The notes beneath the pieces were generated by a model, which was not told where the DNA came from, ran no database searches, and saw nothing but the letters and a program-made list of their open reading frames with translations. A stretch of 26,466 nt of DNA. It comes from Saccoglossus kowalevskii (taxonomy: Eukaryota; Hemichordata; Enteropneusta; Harrimaniidae). The number at the start of each line of letters is the position of its first letter. The stretch's first letter is position 1. The DNA lies in contig NW_003107096.1 in assembly GCF_000003605.2 (NCBI RefSeq), positions 474,678 through 501,143 of the forward strand, written 5' to 3'. A program made the position numbers and the translations under genes. This document shows, piece by piece, positions 10,600 through 21,703 of the stretch.

Positions 10600-12360
10600 T
10601 GCAGCTGCCGATCGTGAACTCCTCGCGAAGTTGTTTCTCGATACTCATGTGAAACCACAGGTAAAACCTCTTCCAAGTGAAATGCTTGTTGCGGAGAGAA
10701 AGAGAGGGTAGTCAGTTGTGCGTGGCTTTGGTGAAAAAAATCCGAGCCTAGAATTCTCAAATTGACAGTATACCAAAACAACCACCCCTGTCTTTGTGAA
10801 ACGTTAGCACCGTAAGATGCAAACGACACAGCTTGAATCTCAATGAGACTCAACGCATTCTATCTTGACGTCGCTGGAAAACAATAGGCCCGGTTGACAA
10901 TGATTGCTTCTAAATCCATAATAGCTTACAATAGATGTGAGTCTGTGCACGCAGCACATATGCGTCACCCGTATTCATAGGACATACAATTGCATTATGT
11001 GCTTCCTTCCAAAAGGATTTTGAAAAGCGGTTCACCGAAAAGACGAATCTTACAGAGTTTGATTCACTTAAATAAGCCGAAGCTTTTCATGCGTAGAAGT
11101 CTATTCTTTTTTTTCAAAATAAAAACCTGCACCATTGTGGAGCGAGGCATCATAACTGCGAACCGTTGGTAACCAATACATTTAGCGACCAGAATTAAAA
11201 CACGTACGCCTTCTCTATCGACGGTTCCGTTTCCCTTGGTTACATTATACGAGTATGCTGAATATTGTAATATCATAACCCGATTGTTCCACGGCCATTA
11301 ATCATCGACTGTATAAATCAAACTTTTACTGTGAACTCGTAAACACGATGGAATATAGAAAGACTTACAATAAACATGTTTGTACATTGCGCCAGGACAC
11401 GTCTTCTGAATTCTAATCAGTCGTCGCCGAATGCCCTCTGCCCCCGATCAGTTGCAGTGGAACGGTCACAGACAATGTATACATCGCACATTAAGCATGA
11501 GTATTTATCTGAATCGGAACGCTTCACATTCGTGTGTTTACAGCGAGATGCCAACGAGCTCAACAGACCGGATTGAGTTGCCGTGATCGAGCGACGTCAT
11601 ATCCGCTTAGTAAAACTCTATATTGAAATTAAATGTTATCCAGTCCCTGTTTTGTTTAATAAAAAAAAAAGATGACAATCTGTCCCGTTTCTAAGTGCGC
11701 ATTGGCCAACCGTTTCACTTTTTTAATAAATGCGATAAAAATACCATCACATTGAGTATTCTGAGTGATGCGTAGGACTATGCGAATGATGAATACCTTC
11801 TTATCTCGCGTAGATCTCCATTACTCGTGTTTTAATTGAAATTGTTTAGAATCATAGTGAACTCATATGTTTATTACTATATTCCCGCACGGCTACCTTA
11901 TCCTGAACCATGTTAGTTAGTGGGTGTATTTGTCACGCTAGCCACGTACTTTTCTTACCCCCTTCAGCGCCATATCTCCCGCAAGGCAATCGATTTATAT
12001 TGACACCGTGGCCTATGGATAGTGTTAACCGGCAGTTAAAGAGAGGATGGCACTAGCAGCTGCAATACTGTTCACCACGGCATCGCTTCTGCTCACCCGC
12101 CGCAGTCACCGCAAGGCAAGACCGTAACTCGGCACAAAGATGATTGCACATACAATACTAATATTATGTTTGATGTTAAACCATATTAAGATTAGACTAC
12201 CCCAGCGTCAACTGTTACGGTAAAATGCGTACACTATACATTCGAAATAAAACTAATGCATCATGGGTATTTAAAAACTAAACACATCATTTACTTCCTC
12301 CTGAGAACCGTATTGCAAGCGTCACGCACCATGCCACGGGAACACTTATTCAACATTAAA
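10600..12360. other. Intergenic sequence upstream of the receptor gene
   Basis: This lies 5' of the receptor promoter. I recognise no exon or RNA gene. A minus-strand ORF at 10554-10853 overlaps the presumed promoter and has no recognisable domain. A short ORF at 12047-12127 starts with a signal-peptide-like run and is treated as a finding, not a gene. Confidence 0.45.
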
Positions 12361-12365
12361 AATTA

Positions 12366-12396
12366 CGACGTCAATTACGTAACGTCACGTGATTGG
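12366..12396. promoter_or_regulatory. Dense motif cluster: CRE-like, ACGTAA, E-box and inverted CCAAT
   Basis: Within about 30 bp lie GACGTC (12367-12372), ATTACGTAAC (12374-12383), GTCACGTGAT (12384-12393, an E-box with the flanks preferred by USF/TFEB-type bHLH proteins) and ATTGG (12392-12396, inverted CCAAT). Such stacking is typical of animal promoters, but no first exon is recognised nearby, so this is a candidate only. Confidence 0.3.
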
Positions 12397-14497
12397 TCAA
12401 TGAGATTTTGTCTTTGCATTTATTTGGGTATATGTCGATGGTGGTCACTCACTCAAAATCCCGGCTCTATCAAAAGTCACCTACTTAATTGAGAAAAGTT
12501 GGCTAATAAAACATAATGTATAACTAGCTTTTGACATCTACGGTAGGATTATTTTTAAGTAGTGTTATAGGTAGTAATAGTTATTATGGCAAAGAGGTTG
12601 TACAAGTACTAGTTGATAATAGCCCGCCGTATTGAAGACGTTTTCTGTGAAGGTTTTAAGCTTCAGGCTTGACATTGTCAAACGCGATATCCGATATAAT
12701 ATAATTATTGTGCACAGGAGTCGTCCCCGTTAGCGAATTGCACAGATCATTCTCGCGTTTGTGATGAAATGTAGGCGGGTTTAGAGTGGCCCTTTGGGTA
12801 TTTACTTTGCCATCCGTTCGTGGTTAGGAATGTTTAACAAGTGCCTTACAGATCACAATATGTGCGCCGTGTTGTACTAGTAGCGTCTGGCTATGGTTAT
12901 AACAGGTGTTAACGGTCACAGAAAAGTAGGAACAGTTGCTATTAGAAAGAGTGATCGATAGCTCTTACAAAGTAAATATTATGATGTCAAAATCAAAGTA
13001 GGCGGCTCCCCGTCTTCGAGAAACTAGCATTGCTACGGGTTACCCATAATTCTTCCAAAGTTTTCGCATCATTGCATTTTTGGCGACCCAAGTCTCATTT
13101 CAAAATCTTCGGTGGATAAGGTATACTTAAAAAATGACCTATTTACATTGGTCTCAGGAACAAACAAGTAAATCATGTATTTTAAATTTGTGTATTATGT
13201 TAATCGTTCGCTGTAGACTATTATAGAAATGTCGAGCAAAAAGTACACATAGAAATTCACAAGCGAATGTATAATAGAAATGCACATAGTGCCATCATTC
13301 ATTACACAGTTCCTATTAATAATACTCATCGATTATTGCATTGTCTATTTCGTTACGGCTGTCCAACTTTCGGGTTTTGGTCAATATTCGTATTTCCGTG
13401 CTAGCAATGCTGATGTATGGTCTTACCGGTTTCTTCATTTGTGTTAATGAAGCGTTTTCAATGCAACAATGGGAATAACTTGAAAAGTTCCGATTCGCTT
13501 GATACCGTTGTTCCTCTACGACGGCTGCCTATTCAAAGTTAAAATCGTTCATGATGTTTGAATACGGTATTTTTGTTAAGAACACTTCAGAAAGAACAGT
13601 AAGCTTTCCATAACAATGTGTCGATGTATTTCAATTATGCAGTACTTTTACTGAGAGGCAAGCGAGGATGTCATCATTCTGAAGTGAATTACATTTAGTT
13701 TGCATTAGAGGTAAGGCAATGGGTATAAATTAATTTTGTCTAATGAGACACACACTTCGTATTAAGAGTCAGAAAAAATCCGAACAAACAGCAAGTAAAA
13801 CAAGTGTAGCATTATTTTATGTGAACAACAACATATTTAAAACCATCCGCAAATGAACTTCTTTACCTAGAGGTCATGAACTAAATCGAAAAAGTTCAGG
13901 TCATGTCTACCAAATAGTATAAACACAATACATGCAGACATAACCTGACTGGAATGAAATGCCAATTAGATACTGTGATGGTACAATTCATGATCTAACA
14001 ATGCGCTTTATCTCCGAAATACAGCTGAAGTAAGACTACACATGGTATATCAGCCAGAGTGGACAATGTTTTGCTTTAAATTCTGACTTAAAAAAATACA
14101 AAGAGTGAAGTTAAATAAAGAAATTAAATGTATGACGTAACGTTAAGAATCGCAAAAATTATATAGATTTATTTATCCGAAGAAGTGTAATTTGAGAAAA
14201 CTATGCTTTGATATAAAACATGCAGAGTGAAGAAAATGCAGAAGCAGTTCGAATTATATATTTATTACAAAATTGCAGAAAATCCATTCACTGGATATAT
14301 TGTGAATTTTGTCTCAAATTACAATCTGTTTAAATTAAAACTACTGACAGTGGATATCCATGCTATGTGACATAATAGTTATGTGTCCGTCCAGAATTAG
14401 GGGAAATCACGATACTAGTATCCAATATTCAGTTGTAGTATATCTGTGTACATCCATACGCGACACAGACTCGTATTTAACACACCAAACCATTTGA
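12397..14497. other. Sequence without recognisable genes
   Basis: Both strands lack ORFs longer than expected by chance and I recognise no domain, RNA gene or transposon end. The sequence is AT-rich with short homopolymer runs only. Confidence 0.45.
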
Positions 14498-14705
14498 CGG
14501 GTTTCTGTTGTGCGTGACATTGTACCAGATTACAACAGCAACTACATGCCGGTGCTCATTGGAAGTTGGTTCACGTTCACAGTGCGCATGGTGTTCGAGC
14601 CAAACAGTTACCTGTCATACCTTGATGAGATTAATCTACATTTGCAGGGCGGTTTTAGTGACTAATGTACGACTGTCTTTGAACGAGGCTCAGCGGCGAG
14701 TATGA
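14498..14705 (+). pseudogene. Possible broken exon resembling the ligand-binding domain of a Cys-loop ligand-gated ion channel
   Basis: The frame from 14498 encodes a protein-like stretch including RDIVPDYNSNYMPVL, then FTFTVRMVF and YLSYLDEINLHLQGGFSD, and stops at 14663-14665. The overlapping frame covers TNVRLSLNEAQRRV up to a stop at 14703-14705. Together, in order, these recall the start of the Neur_chan_LBD fold: D-Y-N-x-N-x-x-P-V-L, then beta strands ending near D-E-x-N-x-x-L, then a W/N-x-x-R-L-S-x-N-E block. A frameshift near 14651-14668, a TGA directly upstream and no acceptor AG between that stop and the similarity suggest a decayed copy. No other channel exons were found. The assignment is by eye and each match is short; a chance ORF remains a real alternative. 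Confidence 0.3.
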
Positions 14706-14789
14706 CGTACTCAGACAAAAAACGTATATTCGTATATTCAATGTTACTTGCAATCACCACATATCGATGGCTACCACCAAACCACAATT

Positions 14790-16790
14790 GGCGATTATAA
14801 ATTAAATTGCAATCTTTATATGGGGATGCAATTTAATAAAGCTCAAATAAATTCTAATCCTATATAGGAATGCAATTCAAGATAACTCAATTAAATTATA
14901 ATCCTATATAGGAATGGAATTCAAGATAACTCAATTAAATTCTAATCCTATATAGGAATAGGAATTCAAGATAACTCAATTAAATTCTAATCCAATATAG
15001 GAATGGAATTCAAGATAACTCAATTAAATTCTAATCCTATATAGGAATGGAATTCAAGATAACTCAAATAAATTCTAATCCTATATAGGAATGGAATTCA
15101 AGATAACTCAAATAAATTCTAATCCTATATAGGAATGGAATTCAAGATAACTCAATTAAATTCTAATCCTATATAGGAATGGAATTCAAGATAACTCAAT
15201 TAAATTCTAATCCTATATAGGAATGGAATTCAAGATAACTCAATAAAATTCTAATCCTATATAGGAATGGAATTCAAGATAACTCAATTAAATTCTAATC
15301 CTATATAGGAATGGAATTCAAGATAACTCAAATAAATTCTAATCCTATATAGGAATGGAATTCAAGATAACTCAAATAAATTCTAATCCTATATAGGAAT
15401 GCAATTCAAGATAACTCAATTAAATTCTAATCCTATATAGGAATGCAATTCAAGATAACTCAATTAAATTCTAATCCTATATAGGAATGCAATTCAAGAT
15501 AACTCAATTAAATTCTAATCCTATATAGGAATGGAATTCAAGATAACTCAATTAAATTCTAATCCTATATAGGAATGGAATTCAAGATAACTCAATTAAA
15601 TTCTAATCCTATATAGGAATGGAATNNNNNNNNNNNNNNNNNNNNNNNNNNNNNNNNNNNNNNNNNNNNNNNNNNAGTTAAATTCTAATCCTATATAGGA
15701 ATGCAATTTGATATAACTCAAATAAATCCTAATCCTATATAGAAATGCAATTTAATAAAAACAGTTAAATTCTTATCTTATATAAAAAAAGGCATTTAAT
15801 ATAACTCAAATAAATTCTAATCTTATATAGAAATGCAATTTAATAAAACACAGTTATATTCTAATCCTATATAGGAATGCAATTTGATATAACTCAAATA
15901 AATCCTAATCCTATATAGAAATGCAATTTAATAAAAACAGTTAAATTCTAATCCTATATAGGAATGCAATTTGATATAACTCAAATAAATCCTAATCCTA
16001 TATAGAAATGCAATTTAATAAAAACAGTTAAATTCTTATCTTATATAAAAAAAGGCATTTAATATAACTCAAATAAATTCTAATCTTATATAGAAATGCA
16101 GTTTAATAAAACACAGTTAAATTCTAATGCTATATAGAAATGCAATTTGATATAACTCAAATAAATTCTAATCCTATATAGGAATGCAATTTGATATAAC
16201 TCAATTAAATTCTAATCCTATATAGGAATACAATTTAATAAAACACAGTTGAATTGTAATCCTCTATAGAAATGTAATTTAATATAACTCAATTAAAGTA
16301 TAATCCTACATAGGGATGTAATTTAATAAGATGCAGTTGAATTTTAATCCTATAAATAAATGGAATTTGATATAACTCAAATAAATCCTAATCCTATATA
16401 GAAATGTAATTTAATAAAATACAGTTGAATTATAGTCCTATATAGGAATGCAATTCAAGATAACTCAAATACATTATAATCCTATATAGAAATGCAATTT
16501 AATAAAACACAGTTAAATTCTAATCCTATATAGAAATGCAATTTAATACACCTCAGTTAATTTCTAATCCTATATAGAAATGCAATTTAATACAACTCAA
16601 ATACATTCTAATGCTATATAGAAATGCAATTTAATATAACTCAAATAAATTATAATTCTATATGGGAATGCAATTTAATAAAATTCAATCAACTTATAAT
16701 CCTATGTAGAAATGCAATTTAATGTAACTCAAATAAATTCTAATCCTATATAGGAATTCAATTCAATACAACTCAATTAAATTGTCATTC
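14790..16790 (+). repeat. Satellite array of 44-bp monomers, each centred on TCCTATATAGGA
   Basis: About 44 monomers are visible, with a 50-N gap inside. The left-block unit reads roughly ATTCTAATCCTATATAGG, then AATGGAATTCAAG, then ATAACTCAATTAA. The period is exactly 44 bp across most of the left block, where some 18 monomers are near identical. The right block has about 25 diverged monomers of two alternating types (TTTGATATAACTCAAATAA and TTTAATAAAACACAGTTAA). Each intact monomer carries the 12-bp palindrome TCCTATATAGGA. The array is not coding: 44 is not a multiple of 3 and TAA stops recur. The outermost monomers (about 14790-14850 and after 16760) are degenerate, as expected at satellite edges. 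Confidence 0.95.
15626..15675. other. Assembly gap of 50 N inside the satellite
   Basis: Fifty consecutive N separate the homogenised left block from the decayed right block. A round length within a tandem array usually means unknown true size, so the array may be longer than shown. Confidence 0.9.
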
Positions 16791-16799
16791 TGTGTACGA

Positions 16800-18575
16800 T
16801 TACGTTTTAAATTTGAGATAGTAGAATTAACATCATACAAATTGTACAAGTACTGGTTACCACGCCTTGCCTCTTTCCATGGTATTAAGCTACACAAACT
16901 TGGATTAAATATTAATTAATCGTAAATCGTACATCCCGGTTTAGTGGTGGCCCATATCGACAGGTCCCAATAAAGAACGTACGTTTGATTCATTGGCAAT
17001 GACAGAATAGCTCCCAGTAATAGTCCAGGTAGAAATGCTGGCGGGACGTTTAAAAATGAAAATCATTCGTTAAGCATATTGCTGCTTCTCAGTTTTTATG
17101 AAGTTGAATGCACTTAAGACAGCTCAAGCCAACGTCACATTTTTGTTTATTAAGCTCATTACTTCACATACATATTATAGCTTACCATTATGTATTATTT
17201 ATTAACATACTAAATTAATAGTTTTGGAATGTTTTAGAAAAACAATAATAACACTGAGTACAATTTCGAGATATAAAGAAATAATTTCTCCACAGAAATA
17301 GGGCAAACGTACAAATAGATGTCAAAACAAAACGCAGCATAAACGCAATCATTCGGTGGTGGATTGTTCCATGAGTTCCATGGTAAATTGCATTCACATG
17401 TAACGTATTTCAAAGTAGATACAGTTTATGTATTGACCTGTATACGTTGTTAGATTTCGATACGTTCTGTTTGGTGCGAACTCGTTTATATGTTAGTATA
17501 ATATTGTTGCTTGGTCATCTCCTGCTTAAAATACTGGTGTGAACGCAATATTACGAGATTTTTATCCTTTTAATAGGCGGGCGCAACTTACTCCGGCGTA
17601 ATTTTTTTTAGTAGGAACATGGCAAGGGTCGGTGTTAAAACAACTTATGAGTTCAGTATCCCGTCACGTACCGGCCTTCGTGAGATTATTAAAATATCGT
17701 TGCCATGGATAACATTTCTGGATGACGATACATGTACAATCGAATTTTCAGGGTCACGAAATATCATCTCCACATAGCGCATGCCTATTAGGCTTCAAGT
17801 CAGTTTTTTTTATAGTACACATTGCAAATAATATGGCGTGTTAGAGGGGCTTTTGAAGGAGACTTGATTTAATCCCTTGTTGTCTACCTAAACGATTGTA
17901 TCCATCGAATGGCGCATTCAGTTTACAATTTTTTTATAGCAGGTCGTAAACATAACATACCGTACACCGTAGTGATAGGCTGAGGTACATAAACATTAAT
18001 TGCCTGATAGAGGTTGTGGAATTTGTTTTTGTATACTATACAAAACTGGCTTTCCGATTTGCCTGACTTAATTTATTCTTCATACATTTTCCCATTTGTC
18101 AATATAACTATTTTGAAACATGTGCAATTGTATAAATTGAACACACTATTTCACATTAGCTGTTGTTTGACATTACATTGTTAAATACGCGAAACAGAAC
18201 AAGATGTACCTCATAGTACGTACAATATGACAATTTAAAAATAATATGTATTTGAAGTTTACAATCAAATTGGGCTACTGAGCTGATTTGTGTCAATCGT
18301 CACCGCATTTGACAGTCCGACGACCTGTTTCACGACTCGTGTCTAAACACTGGCATTCCTAATTACGTCGGTGATTCAGACGTACTTAGGGATTTTATAA
18401 CCGAATTTAGTCTCAATTCTGCATAACTGCTTTTCCAGATAGTATGACTGGTTTCCTCAATATGGAATCGATTATGTAAACGTTACGTCCTCCATTAACA
18501 GTAGATCTGTTATCACGAGATATAGTACTAAACTCTTCAGAAACCGTGCAGAAATGTTCGACAGTTCTTTTTATC
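16800..18575. other. Sequence without recognisable genes
   Basis: No assignable exon. An ORF at 17619-17777 (52 codons, after a T-rich tract and an AG) is protein-like in composition, but a second frame over the same bases looks equally protein-like, so neither is called. Confidence 0.4.
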
Positions 18576-18581
18576 GCTCCA

Positions 18582-18617
18582 TCCTATATAGTGCAGAATG
18601 CAGAAATGCAGAAATGT
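18582..18617 (+). repeat. Short GCAGAAAT tandem beside a satellite-like core
   Basis: About three imperfect copies of an 8-bp unit (GCAGAAAT) directly follow ATCCTATATAG, which equals the core of the 44-bp satellite 1.8 kb to the left; satellite monomers also continue with AAATGCA. It may be a solo, decayed monomer or coincidence. Confidence 0.35.
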
Positions 18618-18649
18618 GTATATGTTTTTTTTTTTAATTAATATGTCAC

Positions 18650-19940
18650 CCACTCACATAAATTGTATTATATGACATGGCTTTGTCGATATAGTAAAGA
18701 GCACGACCGATATCAATATGATTGAATCGCTGGTAAAAGCTGGTGCTTAACTACATGCTTAATACAGCCATTCCTTCTTTGTTGACTGTGAAGGAAAAGT
18801 TGCCTATACCATAGATACCATAGCCTATATCAACTCTCTCCTGATATATGTACGGTAGTCATTACAGTGGTTTCCACGCATTTGAAGGTAGGAATTAGAG
18901 CGTGTATACTATCTGAATTCCAATTACAGATCGCTATAAAAACAGCTATAATTTATGAGTAAAGGAAAACGATCATATAATATAGTGGCAAATATTTTAT
19001 GGTTATACAAAGCCGTAAATGGCACATATGGTATTTAACCTAGAAGATGTTTAAACAACACTATTGTTCGAATTTGTTTGTGGGATATTGGGGGATGTAA
19101 TGGAATTAGATTACCACTTACCACTACCCACCCGAAACCCCGATACATTCACTGTTCACCAGGTTATCTGTTTGGAGGCTAGGTGGCTAACGCTGCACCT
19201 CACCAAGCTGAAAATTCGTTATGGAGGAATACTGCCTACACATATCTATGACTATTGTGGCAGCTGTATTGTTTTTGGATATTGTTGTGCAATCACTGCC
19301 CTAAATAAAAAGCATTTTCACACCACAGTTCACGAGTTATACTGTTGTTATCTAGCCTACAGGCTTTTGGTTTGGTTCACTCATTGAGCCGAACATGCGC
19401 TTTGTGGGTATTGCCATCATTGTCTTTCAGTTCTACTTGAAATTGTTTAGATAACCCGTACATATAAACCACTGTTAAACTCAATTTGCGTCGTCTTATT
19501 GTTTAACTGGATTACTAGAATAATATTTCACATTGATGTTGATTCATTCCTTGGTCACCTACTTGAATGGCCGGTAGAAAACATGCTCCCAAGTATATGT
19601 ATATACACAAGTTTCATCATATAACAAAAATATTAGCAGATTCCAACCTTCGATTAAATATTAAAAACTGGTGCAAAGCTGACTAGTTATAGATCTATTC
19701 TAAACTCACAGTGAAAGAAACAAGTGCACAATGAATTTGAGTATTTAACTTGCAGCGGCTTGATAAATACATATATTTAATAACGAAAAATGCTTTATGA
19801 TCTCCGGTATTCCTGCTCCATTGCTTTGTTAAACTTGTCTGGTTGTTGGGACTTATGAAGAAGACTTATACGACATGTTGTCAATTTGTAATTCTGGAAG
19901 AAATCTTTACGTCCTCGCAACAGTTCAATCCAATCCAGTC
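18650..19940. other. Sequence without recognisable genes
   Basis: The longest ORF (19064-19387 plus, opening at a TTG) has no recognisable motif and lies within chance expectation. No transposon end or RNA gene was seen. Confidence 0.4.
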
Positions 19941-19999
19941 ATATTCATTTTTGCTCTTCTTAATATACCCCTTGAACTATCCAGATATTAAATCACTCT

Positions 20000-20475
20000 T
20001 GTTAAACTCCATCACTCTGGCCCGAGTCACTATCTTGAACATGGCATTCCGTCGTTTTAATATCCAATATTCAATCACAAGCTCACACTCAAATTTCGTG
20101 CCATCTCGTCTCATTCCAGAACACACATGGTCATATCTAATTCCATCAATGTCACTATTTATAACTCACTCATGGAAATGTTCAACAATCCTGCCACATT
20201 TGTCCCGTGTCAATATTCTATCATATACACGGCCAAATACTGAAATACATCACACATATGATTATGCCGCAGTCATCTCTGCCTCCATGTTCCGTGTCAT
20301 TATCCTGAAGTCGCGATCATGGTCAAACCTTTGACATTATCCGTTTCCAGTGTCAAAATCCAGAACTCCATCTCTCACAGGGCCACATGGTATATCATTT
20401 TTCCCGTGTCGATATCAAAAACTCTGTCTATGGCCATACCGCTTGCCATCTCTGTTCCATGACACTATCCGTTTA
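20000..20475 (+). repeat. Decayed minisatellite, about 56-bp period, pyrimidine-rich
   Basis: Diverged copies of a CCCGTGTCANTATCC-like block recur at about 20026, 20151, 20209, 20295, 20351, 20407 and 20461. The steps are close to 54-58 bp in the right half and less regular to the left. Between anchors recur GAACTCCATCTCT and GGCCACATGG variants. The strand is C-rich and G-poor, which removes stop codons; this explains the 163-codon ORF at 19843-20334, which shows no domain and no codon-level conservation between copies. Confidence 0.5.
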
Positions 20476-20479
20476 AAAT

Positions 20480-21700
20480 ATCTTTTTTCAAACATTGATC
20501 ACAGTTAAGTCTTACACATACATTCAATTCCGGGGTAAAATGTGCCTTCCTTCAATCCTAATTTGATGTAGCTCAAAAACGTTATATTACTACCTGGCTA
20601 CTACTACAAATCTGAGAGCATTCACAGAACTTTATTTGTGTTTTGGAGCTCTCATGTGAAATAGTTAGTGGTATAATTACGAGAAAATTGTGGGAATTCG
20701 CTCTAATTAAACGTGCAAATTGAAGGTAAAGTAGTATCATCTCTAGTTGTTCAATTTGAAAATATGTGTTTAAAATAAATCTTTTAAATAACAAGGAGGC
20801 GAATGTACTCTTTACACTGAGAATAGCCATGATCTTAGTTGTCTTTAAGTTGAATGGCATGTAAAAAGGACAAACCAAAGATGACACAATAGACGCAAAG
20901 CAAAGAGTACCGTAAATAAAAGTTATGGCGCTTTTAATTATCGTCATAATAGGTTTGTCTTCATAGATGTGTGTTTACCACGAGCAAACAAACGTACACT
21001 GCCTTGTCAACTAGCTACACACATGGAGCTTCATGCTGCACACAACCACCTCAAAATAATTCACTGACACAGTAGTGGGGGATGTGTTCACAGATATCCT
21101 ACTTTAAACAATATTCGCATTATAGTGTCCGTGATAGAGCGAGAAAATAGCAAAATATAAAATGAAGCAGAGCATCATGGGTATTATCTAGTTAACTGTG
21201 CACAAACTCCAAACTATAAAATCGCATAAAAACATAAACTTCTACATTTTATAACCCACATAATACAAAATACATATAGTCATTCACAATTCTGATTACG
21301 CATTTCAATGCAAAATGTTATATGGTGTATTTGTCACTATTAAAATGAGAATTATGTTTATGTTTGTACTTAACCACATGCCCATAGACAGGCAGGGAGA
21401 CAAAAGAATTTCACATTTTACTGTTTTTGGAGTAACTTAATCGCCTGTCACATATCCATAAACAAATCACATTGGCCGTTTGAGTATAAAAAGCCGTGTT
21501 CTTTGGTGGAATGTACGATACTTTAGCGGGTTGTGTACTGATCGAAGGTTCAGCAGTGAATGACTTGTTTATTCAAGGTATTATGTTGCTGGACATTGCC
21601 TTTAAGTTTGTTGACATGGGTAACAACTGCAACCGTTTTATGCTTGAAAGTATTCTCCACTGTTACGGGTAACTCAAATAAGGAAATATCGTTCTGAGTA
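20480..21700. other. Sequence without recognisable genes
   Basis: A minus-strand ORF at 20582-20947 (121 codons by the longest start) has several hydrophobic stretches but no motif I recognise. I do not call it. The right end abuts the LINE remnant, whose 5' border is not sharply visible. Confidence 0.4.
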
Positions 21701-21703
21701 TAA

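Noticed and set aside
14790-16790. Reading the regular 44-bp array as a CRISPR array
   Set aside because: There are no unique spacers; the whole unit repeats, and the context is eukaryotic.
17619-17777. 52-codon ORF after a T-rich tract ending in AG, resembling an exon with an acceptor
   Set aside because: Two different frames across the same bases look equally protein-like and neither matches a known family.
19064-19387. 107-codon plus-strand ORF
   Set aside because: It begins at TTG, has no recognised motif and is within chance expectation.
19843-20334. 163-codon plus-strand ORF, the second longest in the window
   Set aside because: It opens at a TTG and lies largely in the C-rich decayed minisatellite, which suppresses stops. 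No signal, domain or repeated peptide pattern is seen.
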